A DNA stretch of 47,885 bases from Rhodovibrionaceae bacterium (lineage in GTDB: Bacteria > Pseudomonadota > Alphaproteobacteria > Kiloniellales > DSM-21159): the NCBI GenBank assembly GCA_028279885.1, contig JANQMX010000087.1, forward strand, positions 1 to 47,885, written 5' to 3'. This document shows positions 8,469 to 16,881 of this stretch, piece after piece. Numbering within the stretch: position 1 is the stretch's first letter; each line of letters starts with the position of its first letter. The position numbers were made by a program, and so were the translations under genes. Under the pieces are notes generated by a model. That model was not told the origin of the DNA. It made no database searches and was given only the letters and a program-made list of their open reading frames with translations.

Positions 8469-9524
8469 TTGAAAGATCCAGAGTCCAACGGTCGATCCCG
8501 AAGCACGGCGACGTTGCGCGATGTTGCCGCTGCGGCGGGCGTGAACGTGTCGACCGTCTCGCGCGTGATCCACAACAAGGGCCGCGTCGGCCAAGAAACC
8601 CGAACGCGCGTTCTGGAGATCGCCAAGACACTGGGTTACCAGGCCAATCCGGTTGCCAGGGCGCTGAAAACGGCCCAATCCTCGACCATCCTCATGGTGG
8701 TGCCGCAAATCGAGAACCCGATCTTCGCATCAGCCATCATAAGCGCCGAGATCGAAGCGCGCCGGTCCGGCTATGCCCTTCTGGTGGCCTACGATCAGGG
8801 TGGCTCGGCGGGCGAGGTCATCGATGACATCTCCCGGTCGAGTCTCGTCGAAGGCGTCATCATCGCCAGTTTCGATGACGATGATCAACTGCGCCAGACA
8901 CTCGCGGCCATGGACAAACCGCATGTGGTGATCAATCGCGTCCTGCCTGGCGAGACGCACTGCATCGCCATCGACACGCGCCAGGCATCGCAGATTGGTG
9001 TGCGCCATCTGACCGCCTTGGGACATCGCCGGATCGGTCACCTGGCCGGCCGGTTGGGACGCTTCAATGGCGAAATGCGCCGTGAGGGTTGGGCGCTTGC
9101 TCTAGAAGAGGCGGGCATCCAGGCCGCGCCGTCTCTGCTGGCCGAGGCCGGCTATTATCCCGAGCGCGTGCCGGAAGCGGTCGATGCGCTGTTGGAGGCG
9201 AAGGTCACCGCCATTCATGCGGCCACGCTCTTGACCGGCGTTGCCGCCATCGCGCGGCTTCATGCGCTGGGCAAGCATGTGCCGAACGATGTTTCGATCG
9301 TCACGATGCACGACGATCTGCTCGCCCGTGTCGTCTATCCGCAGGTCACGACGGTGCAACTCCCGACCGAGGAAATGGGCGAGCTGGCCGTGCGCAGATT
9401 GGTTGCCCAGATCGAGCAGTCACATCCACGCGAAACAGCCCCAGACAAAGACACGGGAGATGTCTTGCTGCTACCGCCGGGACCGTTGATCAGCCGTGGA
9501 TCCACCGCACCAGCCCCTCTTTAA
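8469..9524 (+). CDS. LacI-family transcriptional regulator
   Basis: A 351-residue repressor of standard LacI length when started at TTG 8469, which AGAGGA (8455-8460) precedes by 8 bases. The N-terminal helix-turn-helix is ATLRDVAAAAGVNVSTVSRV, with the hinge helix GYQANPVARALKT after it. A periplasmic-binding-protein-like sensor domain then fills residues 60-340 (ILMVVPQIENPIFASAI onward). It reads toward the next operon, whose promoter carries a perfect palindrome with the central CG typical of LacI operators. It most likely represses that operon until a sugar or polyol ligand is present. Control of the divergent TRAP operon is possible but less supported. Confidence 0.92.
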   Translation: MKDPESNGRSRSTATLRDVAAAAGVNVSTVSRVIHNKGRVGQETRTRVLEIAKTLGYQANPVARALKTAQSSTILMVVPQIENPIFASAIISAEIEARRSGYALLVAYDQGGSAGEVIDDISRSSLVEGVIIASFDDDDQLRQTLAAMDKPHVVINRVLPGETHCIAIDTRQASQIGVRHLTALGHRRIGHLAGRLGRFNGEMRREGWALALEEAGIQAAPSLLAEAGYYPERVPEAVDALLEAKVTAIHAATLLTGVAAIARLHALGKHVPNDVSIVTMHDDLLARVVYPQVTTVQLPTEEMGELAVRRLVAQIEQSHPRETAPDKDTGDVLLLPPGPLISRGSTAPAPL

Positions 9525-9635
9525 TCTGACACACGGCGTTTGCTAAGACGCTCTGACCTAACAAAAAATCCAAAGAAAAACAGCCCATCCCCCTCACCCA
9601 CAGCATTTATGACCGGCACTTTTCCGGACTCTGGA

Positions 9636-9662
9636 TTGACAGCAATCCATGAGCTCTATAGG
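9636..9662 (+). promoter_or_regulatory. Candidate sigma-70-type promoter of the FAD oxidase/kinase/ABC operon
   Basis: TTGACA at 9636-9641 and TATAGG at 9657-9662 are separated by 15 bases, slightly short of the usual 17. The operator palindrome begins two bases after the -10 element, placing it over the expected start site. Confidence 0.5.
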
Positions 9663-9664
9663 TG

Positions 9665-9682
9665 TGAGCAAACGTTTGCTCA
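9665..9682. promoter_or_regulatory. LacI-type operator, perfect 18-bp palindrome
   Basis: TGAGCAAACGTTTGCTCA reads the same on both strands and has the central CpG usual for LacI-family operators. It follows the promoter and precedes the first gene of the operon. The same 14-base core AGCAAACGTTTGCT occurs again at 13801-13814, and a half-site CGTTTGCT is at 9537-9544. The adjacent LacI-type protein is the natural candidate ligand. Confidence 0.8.
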
Positions 9683-9708
9683 AAACCGTCCTGCGCTTAA
9701 TCGAGGAG

Positions 9709-11175
9709 ATGACCATTTTGCTGACCAAAGACCTTCCGGCGCGGTTTGCCGATGTGATTGGCGCCGGTCATGTCCTCTCCGATGAAGCTGCGCGCGACGC
9801 CTATGCGCACGACCGTCTGCCGTTCGCGAACTTCGTCGCCCGCGATGGCGACCGGGTCGGCACGTTGCCGGGGCTGGTGGTGCGCCCCGCCTCCGCCGAA
9901 GAGGTGGTCGACATTGTGCGCCTTGCGGCAGAAGCGGACCAGCCGGTCATTCCCTATGGCAGCGGCTCGGGCGTGCTGGGCGGCACGATTCCGCTTAAGG
10001 GCGAAGTGATGATCGACATGCAGCGCATGGACCGCATTGTCGATCTCAACCTCGACGACAATCTGGTGACGGTCGAGGCCGGGATGAACGGCGGTGCGTT
10101 TGAAGAGGCGCTCAACACCAAGGGTTACACCTGCGGGCATCGGCCCCAATCGCTTGAAATCTCCACGGTCGGTGGATGGGCGGCTTGCCGCGGCGGCGGT
10201 CAGGAATCGAGCCGCTTCGGCAAGATCGAGGATATTGTCGTCGGCCTGAAGGCGGTTTTGCCGGACGGGCGGTTGCTTGAGGTGCGCCCGTTGCCCAAGC
10301 GCGCGACGGGCCCTTCCATCCTCGATCTGATCGTTGGCAGCGAAGGCGCATTGGCGATCATCACCGAGCTGACCATGCGCATCTGGAAACTGCCCGAAGC
10401 CGAAGAGCGGCTCGTTCTGGCGCTACCGGACAGGAGCGCCGCGCTCGGACTAGCCAAGAGGATCATGCAGGCGGGACTGCATCCGCGCATCGTACGGCTC
10501 TACGACGAAAAGGAAACGGCTGGCCGGACCAAAGGCATCGCCGAATTCGGCGACAGACCGGTCATGGCCAACATCGTCCTGTGCGGCGAAACGGATGTCG
10601 CGCGCGCCGAAGCAGCGCTCGTGCGCCGTTTCGCAAAGGACGTCGATGCGGTCGAAACGGACACGCGGCCTTTTGATGAGTGGCTGAAGAACCGGTACGT
10701 CTCCATCACCAAGCAATGGCTCGACAAGGGCTATTACAACGACACAATCGAAGTCACGGTGAATTGGTCGCAGACCACCAGCCTTTACGATTCAATCGCT
10801 GAGCAGATCGCCGAACTGCACCCCGAAGCACATTTCAGCGCGCACTGGTCGCACGTCTATCCCGAGGGCGTCTGCCAATACATGACCTTCCGCCTCCCCC
10901 CCATGGATAAGGACGCCGCGCTGCCGATACATGCACGGATTTGGCAGATCGCGCAGAGCGAAACGCTCTCGCATGGCGGATCGATCGCGCACCATCACGG
11001 CAGCGGCCTGTTCCGTGGCGCCTGGATGGACGAGGAGCACGGCGTCGGCATGGATGTCCTGCGCCAGGTGAAAGCGGCCATCGATCCGCAGAACCTGTTC
11101 AATCAGGGCAAGCTGGGGTTGCCTGCGCGGCCTGGCTCCGTCGACCCCCACCGCGATCGCAGCGCCGATGTCTGA
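9709..11175 (+). CDS. FAD-binding oxidase, alkyl-DHAP synthase-like (GlcD/AGPS superfamily)
   Basis: An FAD protein of about 488 residues. The N-terminal PCMH-type FAD domain includes LPGLVVRPASAEEVVDIV, PYGSGSGVLGG and STVGGWAACRGGGQESSRFG. The C-terminal FAD-oxidase cap contains SHVYPEGVCQYMTF and the triple-His motif AHHHGSG. That His block and SHVYPxG are the features of alkyldihydroxyacetonephosphate synthase relatives rather than plain glycolate oxidase. ATG 9709 directly follows GAGGAG, so TTG 9718 with better spacing is an equally good start. A frame-compatible start at 9649 would put the operator inside the gene and is rejected. It is the first gene of the LacI-controlled operon. The substrate is unknown: a 2-hydroxy acid, polyol-derived acid or DHAP ester. 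Confidence 0.82.
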   Translation: MTILLTKDLPARFADVIGAGHVLSDEAARDAYAHDRLPFANFVARDGDRVGTLPGLVVRPASAEEVVDIVRLAAEADQPVIPYGSGSGVLGGTIPLKGEVMIDMQRMDRIVDLNLDDNLVTVEAGMNGGAFEEALNTKGYTCGHRPQSLEISTVGGWAACRGGGQESSRFGKIEDIVVGLKAVLPDGRLLEVRPLPKRATGPSILDLIVGSEGALAIITELTMRIWKLPEAEERLVLALPDRSAALGLAKRIMQAGLHPRIVRLYDEKETAGRTKGIAEFGDRPVMANIVLCGETDVARAEAALVRRFAKDVDAVETDTRPFDEWLKNRYVSITKQWLDKGYYNDTIEVTVNWSQTTSLYDSIAEQIAELHPEAHFSAHWSHVYPEGVCQYMTFRLPPMDKDAALPIHARIWQIAQSETLSHGGSIAHHHGSGLFRGAWMDEEHGVGMDVLRQVKAAIDPQNLFNQGKLGLPARPGSVDPHRDRSADV

Positions 11176-12667
11176 TCCACTCCTCCTTGGCATCGATCTC
11201 GGTGCGGGATCGCTCAAGGCGACTGCCATCACGTCCGCTGGTCAAGTGGTCGCCGTCGCCTCGCAGACTGTCGAGACGCTGGCGCCGAAGCCAGGTTTCA
11301 GCGAGCAGGATCCCGATGGCTGGTGGCGCGCCATGGTTGCCGCCTTGGGCAGGCTCTGGGAGTCTGGCGTCGATCCCGAGCGCATCGCAGCCCTCTCCGT
11401 AACCGCCGGCGCGCATACCCATGTGCTCGAGGACGATGCAGGACGGACGCTGCGTCCGGCCATCATGTGGAACGATCAGCGCTCAGGCGCTCAGGTTCGG
11501 CGGCTGCGCGAAACCGACGGGGAGCGCATCCTCACCCTTTCGGGGAACCGGGTCAGTGCGACCTGGACTTTGCCCCAACTGGTCTGGCTGCGCGAGAACG
11601 AACCCGATTGTCATCGCCGCATCCACCGAGTGAGGCCGGCCAAGGACTGGCTGCGCCGCCAACTCGATGGCAGCGACGTGACGGACAACACCGATGCCTG
11701 GGGCTTGATGCTGGCCGATGCGTGTGGCACCGGCTGGTCGGATGCCCTGTGCGCGATCGCCGGCATCGACAAGCGCCAACTCCCGGGCATCGTTGATTCC
11801 ACCTCGGTGACCGGAACGGTCGGCGCCAAGGCGGCCGAGGAAACCGGCTTGCGCGCCGGGACTCTCGTCGTCTGCGGTACGTCGGACACCAATGCCGAAA
11901 CCTACTCGGCGGGGATGACGCGGCCGGGCATCGGCGCGCTCAAGCTTGCCACCGCCGGCACCGTTTCCACACTGACGCGCAGTCCGGCCTTTTCGGAAGA
12001 CGTTATCCACTACCCGCATCTCACGCCCTCCCACCACTACGTCATTCTCGGCACCAACTCTTGCGCCTCGGCACATCGCTGGCTGCGCGATGCCTTGTTC
12101 GCCGACATCGGCTTTGACGGGATGGACGCCAAGGCCCATCAAGCCCCGGCCGGCTCGGGCGGTCTCCTGTTTCATCCCTATCTGAACGGCGAACGCAGCC
12201 CGTACTGGGATCCCGATCTGAGGGCGTCCTTTGTCGGTCTGGGCTTCGACCACGACGCCGCCCATATCTGCCGCTCGCTCTATGAGGGAATTGCCTTCAC
12301 CTTGCGCGATTGTCTGGACGTCCTCCGCGCGCGCAGTCTGGGATTTGACACGGCTCGCCTGGTCGGCGGAGGCACGCGGAGCGCGCTTTGGCGCCAGATC
12401 ATCGCCGATGTCACCGGGCTGACCATCGAAATCCCAAAGGAAGGCGATGCCTCTTTCGGCGCCGCTCTGATCGCCGGAATCGGTGCCGGAACCTTCGGCG
12501 GTACGGACGAGGCGGCAAAGGCGATCGAGGTTGCTCAGACCCTTGAGCCGAACCCGAATGCGCGCCCGGTTTATGACGCGGGGTTTGCGCGCTTTCGCCA
12601 AGCGAAGGAGGCTCTCACTCCGGTCAATCACGCGCTTGTCGGTTCCTCGATTGGGGTGGCGTCATGA
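11168..12667 (+). CDS. FGGY-family carbohydrate kinase, xylulokinase-like
   Basis: A 499-residue two-domain sugar kinase of usual length. The N-terminal phosphate loop is LGIDLGAGSLKATAI, WNDQRS is a sugar-contacting segment, and CGTSDTNAETYSAG holds the probable catalytic Asp. LLFHPYLNGERSPYWDP and VGGGTRSALWRQI form the ATP domain, close in pattern to xylulokinases. It overlaps the upstream FAD gene by 8 bases and the ABC ATPase gene by 4 bases. It would phosphorylate the imported polyol or ketose, or dihydroxyacetone made by the GldA-like enzyme. Which one is not decided by sequence. Confidence 0.88.
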   Translation: MSDPLLLGIDLGAGSLKATAITSAGQVVAVASQTVETLAPKPGFSEQDPDGWWRAMVAALGRLWESGVDPERIAALSVTAGAHTHVLEDDAGRTLRPAIMWNDQRSGAQVRRLRETDGERILTLSGNRVSATWTLPQLVWLRENEPDCHRRIHRVRPAKDWLRRQLDGSDVTDNTDAWGLMLADACGTGWSDALCAIAGIDKRQLPGIVDSTSVTGTVGAKAAEETGLRAGTLVVCGTSDTNAETYSAGMTRPGIGALKLATAGTVSTLTRSPAFSEDVIHYPHLTPSHHYVILGTNSCASAHRWLRDALFADIGFDGMDAKAHQAPAGSGGLLFHPYLNGERSPYWDPDLRASFVGLGFDHDAAHICRSLYEGIAFTLRDCLDVLRARSLGFDTARLVGGGTRSALWRQIIADVTGLTIEIPKEGDASFGAALIAGIGAGTFGGTDEAAKAIEVAQTLEPNPNARPVYDAGFARFRQAKEALTPVNHALVGSSIGVAS

Positions 12668-13722
12668 CCGACGTCATCAGCCTGCAAACACTGCGCAAGG
12701 AATATGGCAGCGTCGTCGCCGTCGAAGGGGTCGACCTCGAAGTCGCCGAGGGCGAGCTGATCGTTCTGCTCGGGCCATCGGGCTGCGGCAAGTCGACGAC
12801 GCTTCGCATGGTGGCCGGGCTTGAAACGATCACCTCCGGCCGTTTGCTGATCGGCGGGCGCGACGTCACAAAGCTGGAGCCGAAAGACCGGGACATCGCC
12901 ATGGTGTTCCAGAACTATGCGCTTTATCCGCACAAGACGATCCGGGCCAACATGGCCTTTGGTCTGCGCATGCGCGGCATGGGCGCGGCCGAGGCCGCCG
13001 AGCGGGTCGCTTCGGCGGCGGATATGCTTGACATTGCCCATCTGCTCGACCGCAAACCCGCTCAGCTCTCCGGAGGGCAAATGCAGCGGGTCGCGCTCGG
13101 CCGGGCGCTGGTGCGCGACCCGGCCGTCTTCCTGCTCGACGAACCGCTCTCGAACCTGGATGCCAAGCTTCGCGCCCGTATGCGCGAAGAGATCGCGCTC
13201 CTGCAAAAGCGCATCGGCAAGGCCATGCTCTATGTCACCCATGACCAGACCGAAGCGATGACGCTGGCCGACCGCATCGTCATCATGCGCGACGGACACG
13301 TGCAGCAGATCGGCTCGCCGCTCGAGGTTTATGACCGGCCGGCGAACGCCTTCGTCGCCGGCTTCATCGGCTCGCCGGAGATGAACCTGGTTCCTGCCAC
13401 GCTCGACGCCGGGCAGCTCACGCTCGCCGACGGCGTCAGGCTGTCGGCGCCGGAGGACGTAGGCGCCGGCCCGGTGATCGCCGGCATTCGGCCGGAAGCA
13501 CTGGAACCGTCCGATGAGGGTGCACCCTTCGTCATCCAAGGCGTCGAACAGCTGGGATCGCAGACCCTGTTCATCGGCACCCTTGGCCCGCATCGGATCC
13601 GTGTGCTGGCAGGCCGGCGCGACGATCTCGTCGCCGGCGCAACCATTCCCGTCGCAGCGGCCCCCTCCGCGATCCACCTGTTCGATCCCACAACCAACCA
13701 ACGGATGGGGTCGACCGTCTAA
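12664..13722 (+). CDS. ABC transporter ATPase, MalK/UgpC type
   Basis: A 352-residue ATPase with Walker A GPSGCGKST (residues 37-45), Q-loop in VFQNYALYPHKT, signature LSGGQMQRVALGRAL, Walker B VFLLDEP and the H-loop in YVTHDQTEAM. The last 110 residues form the OB/TOBE regulatory domain found in MalK and UgpC proteins. It energizes the permease pair encoded further on. The 4-base ATGA overlap with the kinase shows cotranscription. Carrying the ATPase before the binding protein is common for carbohydrate importers. Confidence 0.95.
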   Translation: MTDVISLQTLRKEYGSVVAVEGVDLEVAEGELIVLLGPSGCGKSTTLRMVAGLETITSGRLLIGGRDVTKLEPKDRDIAMVFQNYALYPHKTIRANMAFGLRMRGMGAAEAAERVASAADMLDIAHLLDRKPAQLSGGQMQRVALGRALVRDPAVFLLDEPLSNLDAKLRARMREEIALLQKRIGKAMLYVTHDQTEAMTLADRIVIMRDGHVQQIGSPLEVYDRPANAFVAGFIGSPEMNLVPATLDAGQLTLADGVRLSAPEDVGAGPVIAGIRPEALEPSDEGAPFVIQGVEQLGSQTLFIGTLGPHRIRVLAGRRDDLVAGATIPVAAAPSAIHLFDPTTNQRMGSTV

Positions 13723-13782
13723 TCCCGACAATTCCAATGACAAAGGTCCGCAGCGTTGCGGCCGAACAAAGGAGGAAAAAGA

Positions 13783-15111
13783 ATGAGGGACTTCCGTAAG
13801 AGCAAACGTTTGCTTTCCCGACGTCAAACCCTGAAAGGACTGGGCGCGGCCGGTGTCGGTCTTGGCTTGTCGAGCTTCCCTGCGCCGGCGGTGAAAGCCC
13901 AGTCGGGCGGGCCGATCCGGTTCCTCAATACCGAGACCGGACGCGAAACACTGGCCTTCTTTGACCGCATCGCCCAGGAGTATGAGGAGCTGACCGGTAC
14001 CGAGGTGATCGTCGACTCGGTCCCACTCTCTGAGAGCTTTACCAAGATCACCAACGGCATTCGCGCCGGCACGCCCTACGATATCGGCACGGTCGGCTTT
14101 ATCGGTCACGTGCTCCTACTGGCCGATGAAGGCCATATCGTTCCCGTCAATGAGCTCACCGATGCGCATCAGTGGGGCAACAAAATCCTGTTCCCGCTTG
14201 ACGGCCAGGTGTTCTGGTACCCGTTCGACTACAATCTCTCAGTGATCTACTACCGCAAAGACGTCTATGAGGAGAACGGCCTTTCTGTGCCAACCACATG
14301 GGACGAGTTCGTTGCCAACAGCGAGGCCAGCGTCGCCGGCCGCCGCCGCGGCAGCCTCTTCCCCATCGGCTCGAACGGCGCGACGAACTGGATGTCTTTC
14401 GCCTTCATGTGGGCCGAGGGCGTCGAGCTGTTCGACGACGAGTGGAACGTTCTTCTGGACAATGACGAGATGGCGCCAAAGGCAGCCGCCTATCTCGACA
14501 TGATGGCGCGGCTCTATGAGACCATGCCGCCGGGTGCATTGCAGGCAAGCTATGCGGACGTCCTGTCGAACATGGTCGCCGGTACCCTGACCCATGGCCC
14601 CTATGCCGGACGCGTGCTCGAAGCGGCCCATCGCGACAACCCGGAGGTGGCCGCCCAGCTCGACATCATGCCCTATATGGACAGCGCCGGCGAACAGACC
14701 GCCGTCAGCCATGGCTATGATGGCTGGATCGTCATGAACACGGACAACCTCGGTCCGGCCATGGAGTTCATGCGGTGGATGACCAACGAACGCATGATCG
14801 ACTTCCTGCACACCACGCCCGTGCACTTCCAACCGGCGCGGCTCGACATCTATGACAATGAGCGGTGGCGGGACAATCCGATGATCCAGCAGTACGGTCA
14901 CGTTCTGGAGATGAACCGGCGTTTCATCACCGACGATTCGGTTATTCTGACGTCGATCGACACACAAGGGCCGGCGCCGGACGTCCGTCCGGGCAAGATC
15001 TTCGAGTCCTTCGTCTTGCCCGAGATGCTGCAGAACAAGATCCTCCGCGACATGGACTCGGCCGAGGCCGTCGCCCAAGCGGCGGCGCGCATGCGTGAAG
15101 TGATCGCCTGA
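13783..15111 (+). CDS. Carbohydrate-type ABC substrate-binding protein with Tat signal
   Basis: A 442-residue extracellular solute-binding protein of family 1. The ATG at 13783 has AGGAGG about 7 bases upstream. The N terminus carries a twin-arginine signal with SRRQTLKGLGAAGVGLGLSS and a probable cleavage after VKA, so it is exported folded. The mature part follows the usual pattern of sugar/glycerol-phosphate receptors (GGPIRFLNTETG, then VIVDSVPLSESFTKITNGI and DIGTVGFIGHVLLLADEG). Codons 7-11 are formed by a second copy of the LacI-type operator, AGCAAACGTTTGCT. The ligand is unknown, probably a polyol or sugar. Confidence 0.92.
   Translation: MRDFRKSKRLLSRRQTLKGLGAAGVGLGLSSFPAPAVKAQSGGPIRFLNTETGRETLAFFDRIAQEYEELTGTEVIVDSVPLSESFTKITNGIRAGTPYDIGTVGFIGHVLLLADEGHIVPVNELTDAHQWGNKILFPLDGQVFWYPFDYNLSVIYYRKDVYEENGLSVPTTWDEFVANSEASVAGRRRGSLFPIGSNGATNWMSFAFMWAEGVELFDDEWNVLLDNDEMAPKAAAYLDMMARLYETMPPGALQASYADVLSNMVAGTLTHGPYAGRVLEAAHRDNPEVAAQLDIMPYMDSAGEQTAVSHGYDGWIVMNTDNLGPAMEFMRWMTNERMIDFLHTTPVHFQPARLDIYDNERWRDNPMIQQYGHVLEMNRRFITDDSVILTSIDTQGPAPDVRPGKIFESFVLPEMLQNKILRDMDSAEAVAQAAARMREVIA
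13801..13814. promoter_or_regulatory. Second LacI-type operator core, inside a signal-peptide coding region
   Basis: AGCAAACGTTTGCT is a perfect 14-base palindrome identical to the core of the operator at 9665-9682. It begins 18 bases into the binding-protein gene and encodes S-K-R-L-L of the signal-peptide n-region. It could stop elongation, control an internal promoter upstream of the binding protein, or take part in looping with the first site about 4.1 kb away. Confidence 0.7.
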
Positions 15112-15130
15112 TCGGTTTCCGATCTCGTTG

Positions 15131-15162
15131 CGCGGGGCGCTTGCCGGCGCCCCGCGCGTTTT
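15131..15162 (+). terminator. Hairpin with T-run between binding protein and permeases
   Basis: Arms CGCGGGGCGC (15131-15140) and GCGCCCCGCG (15147-15156) with a six-base loop, followed by TTTT at 15159-15162. It fits an attenuating terminator or mRNA-stabilizing stem after the binding-protein gene. Confidence 0.8.
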
Positions 15163-15177
15163 CCACGGAAGACTCTC

Positions 15178-16038
15178 ATGACGCGTTGGCTGCTGCCCGG
15201 CTTCTTGTTCGTTGGCGCCCTGGCGACACTCATCTTGATCGTGGGCCCGGCGCTCTACGCCATTTCGCTGAGCTTCTACGAGCAACAGTCGCTGACGGCC
15301 GATCCGATCTGGGTCGGGCTGAACAACTACGCGACGGTTCTGGGCAGCGCCGAATTCTGGAACGCGCTCGGCAACGGGTTTTTCTACGCCGGTGTGGCGA
15401 TCCTGCTTCAGGTCGTTCTGGGCATCGGCTTCGCGCTGTTGCTGCATCAGTCGTTCCGCGGACGGACCTTGCTGCGCGGCTTGGCTTTCCTGCCTTACCT
15501 CCTGCCCACCGTGGTCGCGGTGCTGACCTTCAAATGGATGATCGACGGGTCGCTGGGGATCGTCACCATCCTCGTGGACGATCTCGGGCTGCCGCCGATC
15601 TACTGGTTCGAGACCGAATCGGCCGCCATGATGTCGGTCATTCTGGTCTCGGTGTGGCTTTGGACGCCCTTCGTCACCACCACCTTTCTGGCGGGACTGC
15701 AGACGGTGCCGGTGCAGCTCTATGAAGCCGCCCGCGTCGACGGAGCCGGGCCCATCCGGCGCTTCTTTCACGTCACTCTGCCGATGCTGCGCCCCATCCT
15801 CACCGTCATCATCCTTCTGCGCGGCGTGTGGATGTTCAACAAGTTCGACATCATCTGGCTGACCACCGGCGGCGGACCGCTGGGCGCCACCGAGCACCTG
15901 CCTGTGCTGGCCTATCGCCAAGCCTTCACCCTGTTCGATATCGGCAACGGTGCCGCCACGGCCACACTGTCTTTCCTGGTGCTGATGGTCATCGTGACCC
16001 TTTATTTCTGGCTGTTTCCCATGGACGAGAAGAAATGA
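15178..16038 (+). CDS. Sugar-type ABC transporter permease, MalF/UgpA family
   Basis: A 286-residue inner-membrane protein with six predicted spans starting at residues 4-25. The ATPase-coupling EAA loop reads QLYEAARVDGAGPIRRFFHVTLPML, the standard EAA-x3-G-x9-I-x-LP pattern. It pairs with the following permease, whose start overlaps this stop by 4 bases. The gene follows the hairpin after the binding-protein gene. Confidence 0.95.
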   Translation: MTRWLLPGFLFVGALATLILIVGPALYAISLSFYEQQSLTADPIWVGLNNYATVLGSAEFWNALGNGFFYAGVAILLQVVLGIGFALLLHQSFRGRTLLRGLAFLPYLLPTVVAVLTFKWMIDGSLGIVTILVDDLGLPPIYWFETESAAMMSVILVSVWLWTPFVTTTFLAGLQTVPVQLYEAARVDGAGPIRRFFHVTLPMLRPILTVIILLRGVWMFNKFDIIWLTTGGGPLGATEHLPVLAYRQAFTLFDIGNGAATATLSFLVLMVIVTLYFWLFPMDEKK

Positions 16039-16877
16039 GCCAAGCCGCCGACGCAAAGCGCCTCGCAGGCCGCGCCTCGCTCTATTTCGGGGCGCTGGTG
16101 ATTGCTGTCTACAGCGCCTTTCCGATCTACTGGATGATCGCGTCCTCGTTCCGCCCGGCGCGAGAAATGCTGACGAACCCCTCGCTCATCCCGCACACGA
16201 TCACCTTCGACAATTACCACAACCTGCTGGCCCAGACCGACTATCTCAGACAGTTCGCCAACAGCAGCATCGTCGCGTTGAGCACGGTGCTCCTGACCAT
16301 GGTTCTGTCGATCATGATCGCCTACGGCGTCACCCGGCAAAGGATGCGCGGCAAGCAGATCATCATCTCGGGCATGCTTTATGCCTACATGTTCCCGCCC
16401 CTCCTGCTGGCCATTCCGCTGTTCTCCATGCTCAACAGCATCGGCCTGACCGACACGCTCTTTTCCCTGGTCATTTCGCACCTGACCATCACCATGCCGC
16501 TTGGCGTTTGGTTCTTGTGGGGCTTCTTCAAGACCATGCCGTTTGAACTGGAAGAGGCGGCCATGGTTGACGGGTGCAGCCGGCTGGGTGCTTTTTTGCG
16601 GGTGGTCCTGCCGCTCTCGGTTCCTGGGCTGGTCACGGTCGCGATCTTCGCCTTCCTCTTGTCCTGGACTGACTACACCTTTGCCCTGGTGATGATCGGC
16701 TCGGACGCCAACAAGACCGTGCCTCTGGGCCTTGCGTCCATGGTCGGCGCGTTCGACTTGCGCTGGGGCGACATCATGGCCGGCTCCACGCTGATCGCCC
16801 TTCCGCTCTTTGTCGCCTTCATCGCCCTGTCGCGCTATTTCGTGCAGGGGCTGACGGCCGGCGCAGTCAAGGGATAG
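16035..16877 (+). CDS. Sugar-type ABC transporter permease, MalG/UgpE family
   Basis: A 280-residue inner-membrane protein with six predicted spans. The EAA coupling loop is ELEEAAMVDGCSRLGAFLRVVLPLS. The in-phase frame extends back to 15828, but that part lies over the upstream permease. ATG 16035 in the ATGA overlap is the start consistent with the family length and the hydrophobic first span after RASLYFGALVIAVY. It is the second permease subunit of the importer. Confidence 0.94.
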   Translation: MSQAADAKRLAGRASLYFGALVIAVYSAFPIYWMIASSFRPAREMLTNPSLIPHTITFDNYHNLLAQTDYLRQFANSSIVALSTVLLTMVLSIMIAYGVTRQRMRGKQIIISGMLYAYMFPPLLLAIPLFSMLNSIGLTDTLFSLVISHLTITMPLGVWFLWGFFKTMPFELEEAAMVDGCSRLGAFLRVVLPLSVPGLVTVAIFAFLLSWTDYTFALVMIGSDANKTVPLGLASMVGAFDLRWGDIMAGSTLIALPLFVAFIALSRYFVQGLTAGAVKG

Positions 16878-16881
16878 CGGG

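Noticed and set aside
9649-9708. Upstream start for the FAD oxidase
   Set aside because: It would place the promoter -10 and the perfect operator palindrome inside the coding region and lacks a ribosome site.
11483-14109. Long minus-strand open frames of 382 and 493 codons
   Set aside because: Both are antisense to the kinase, ATPase and binding-protein genes, which have clear motifs and overlap signals.
14239-16056. Long open frame of 605 codons on the minus strand
   Set aside because: Antisense to the binding-protein and permease genes, very rich in His, Gln, Asp and Arg, no domain and no ribosome site.
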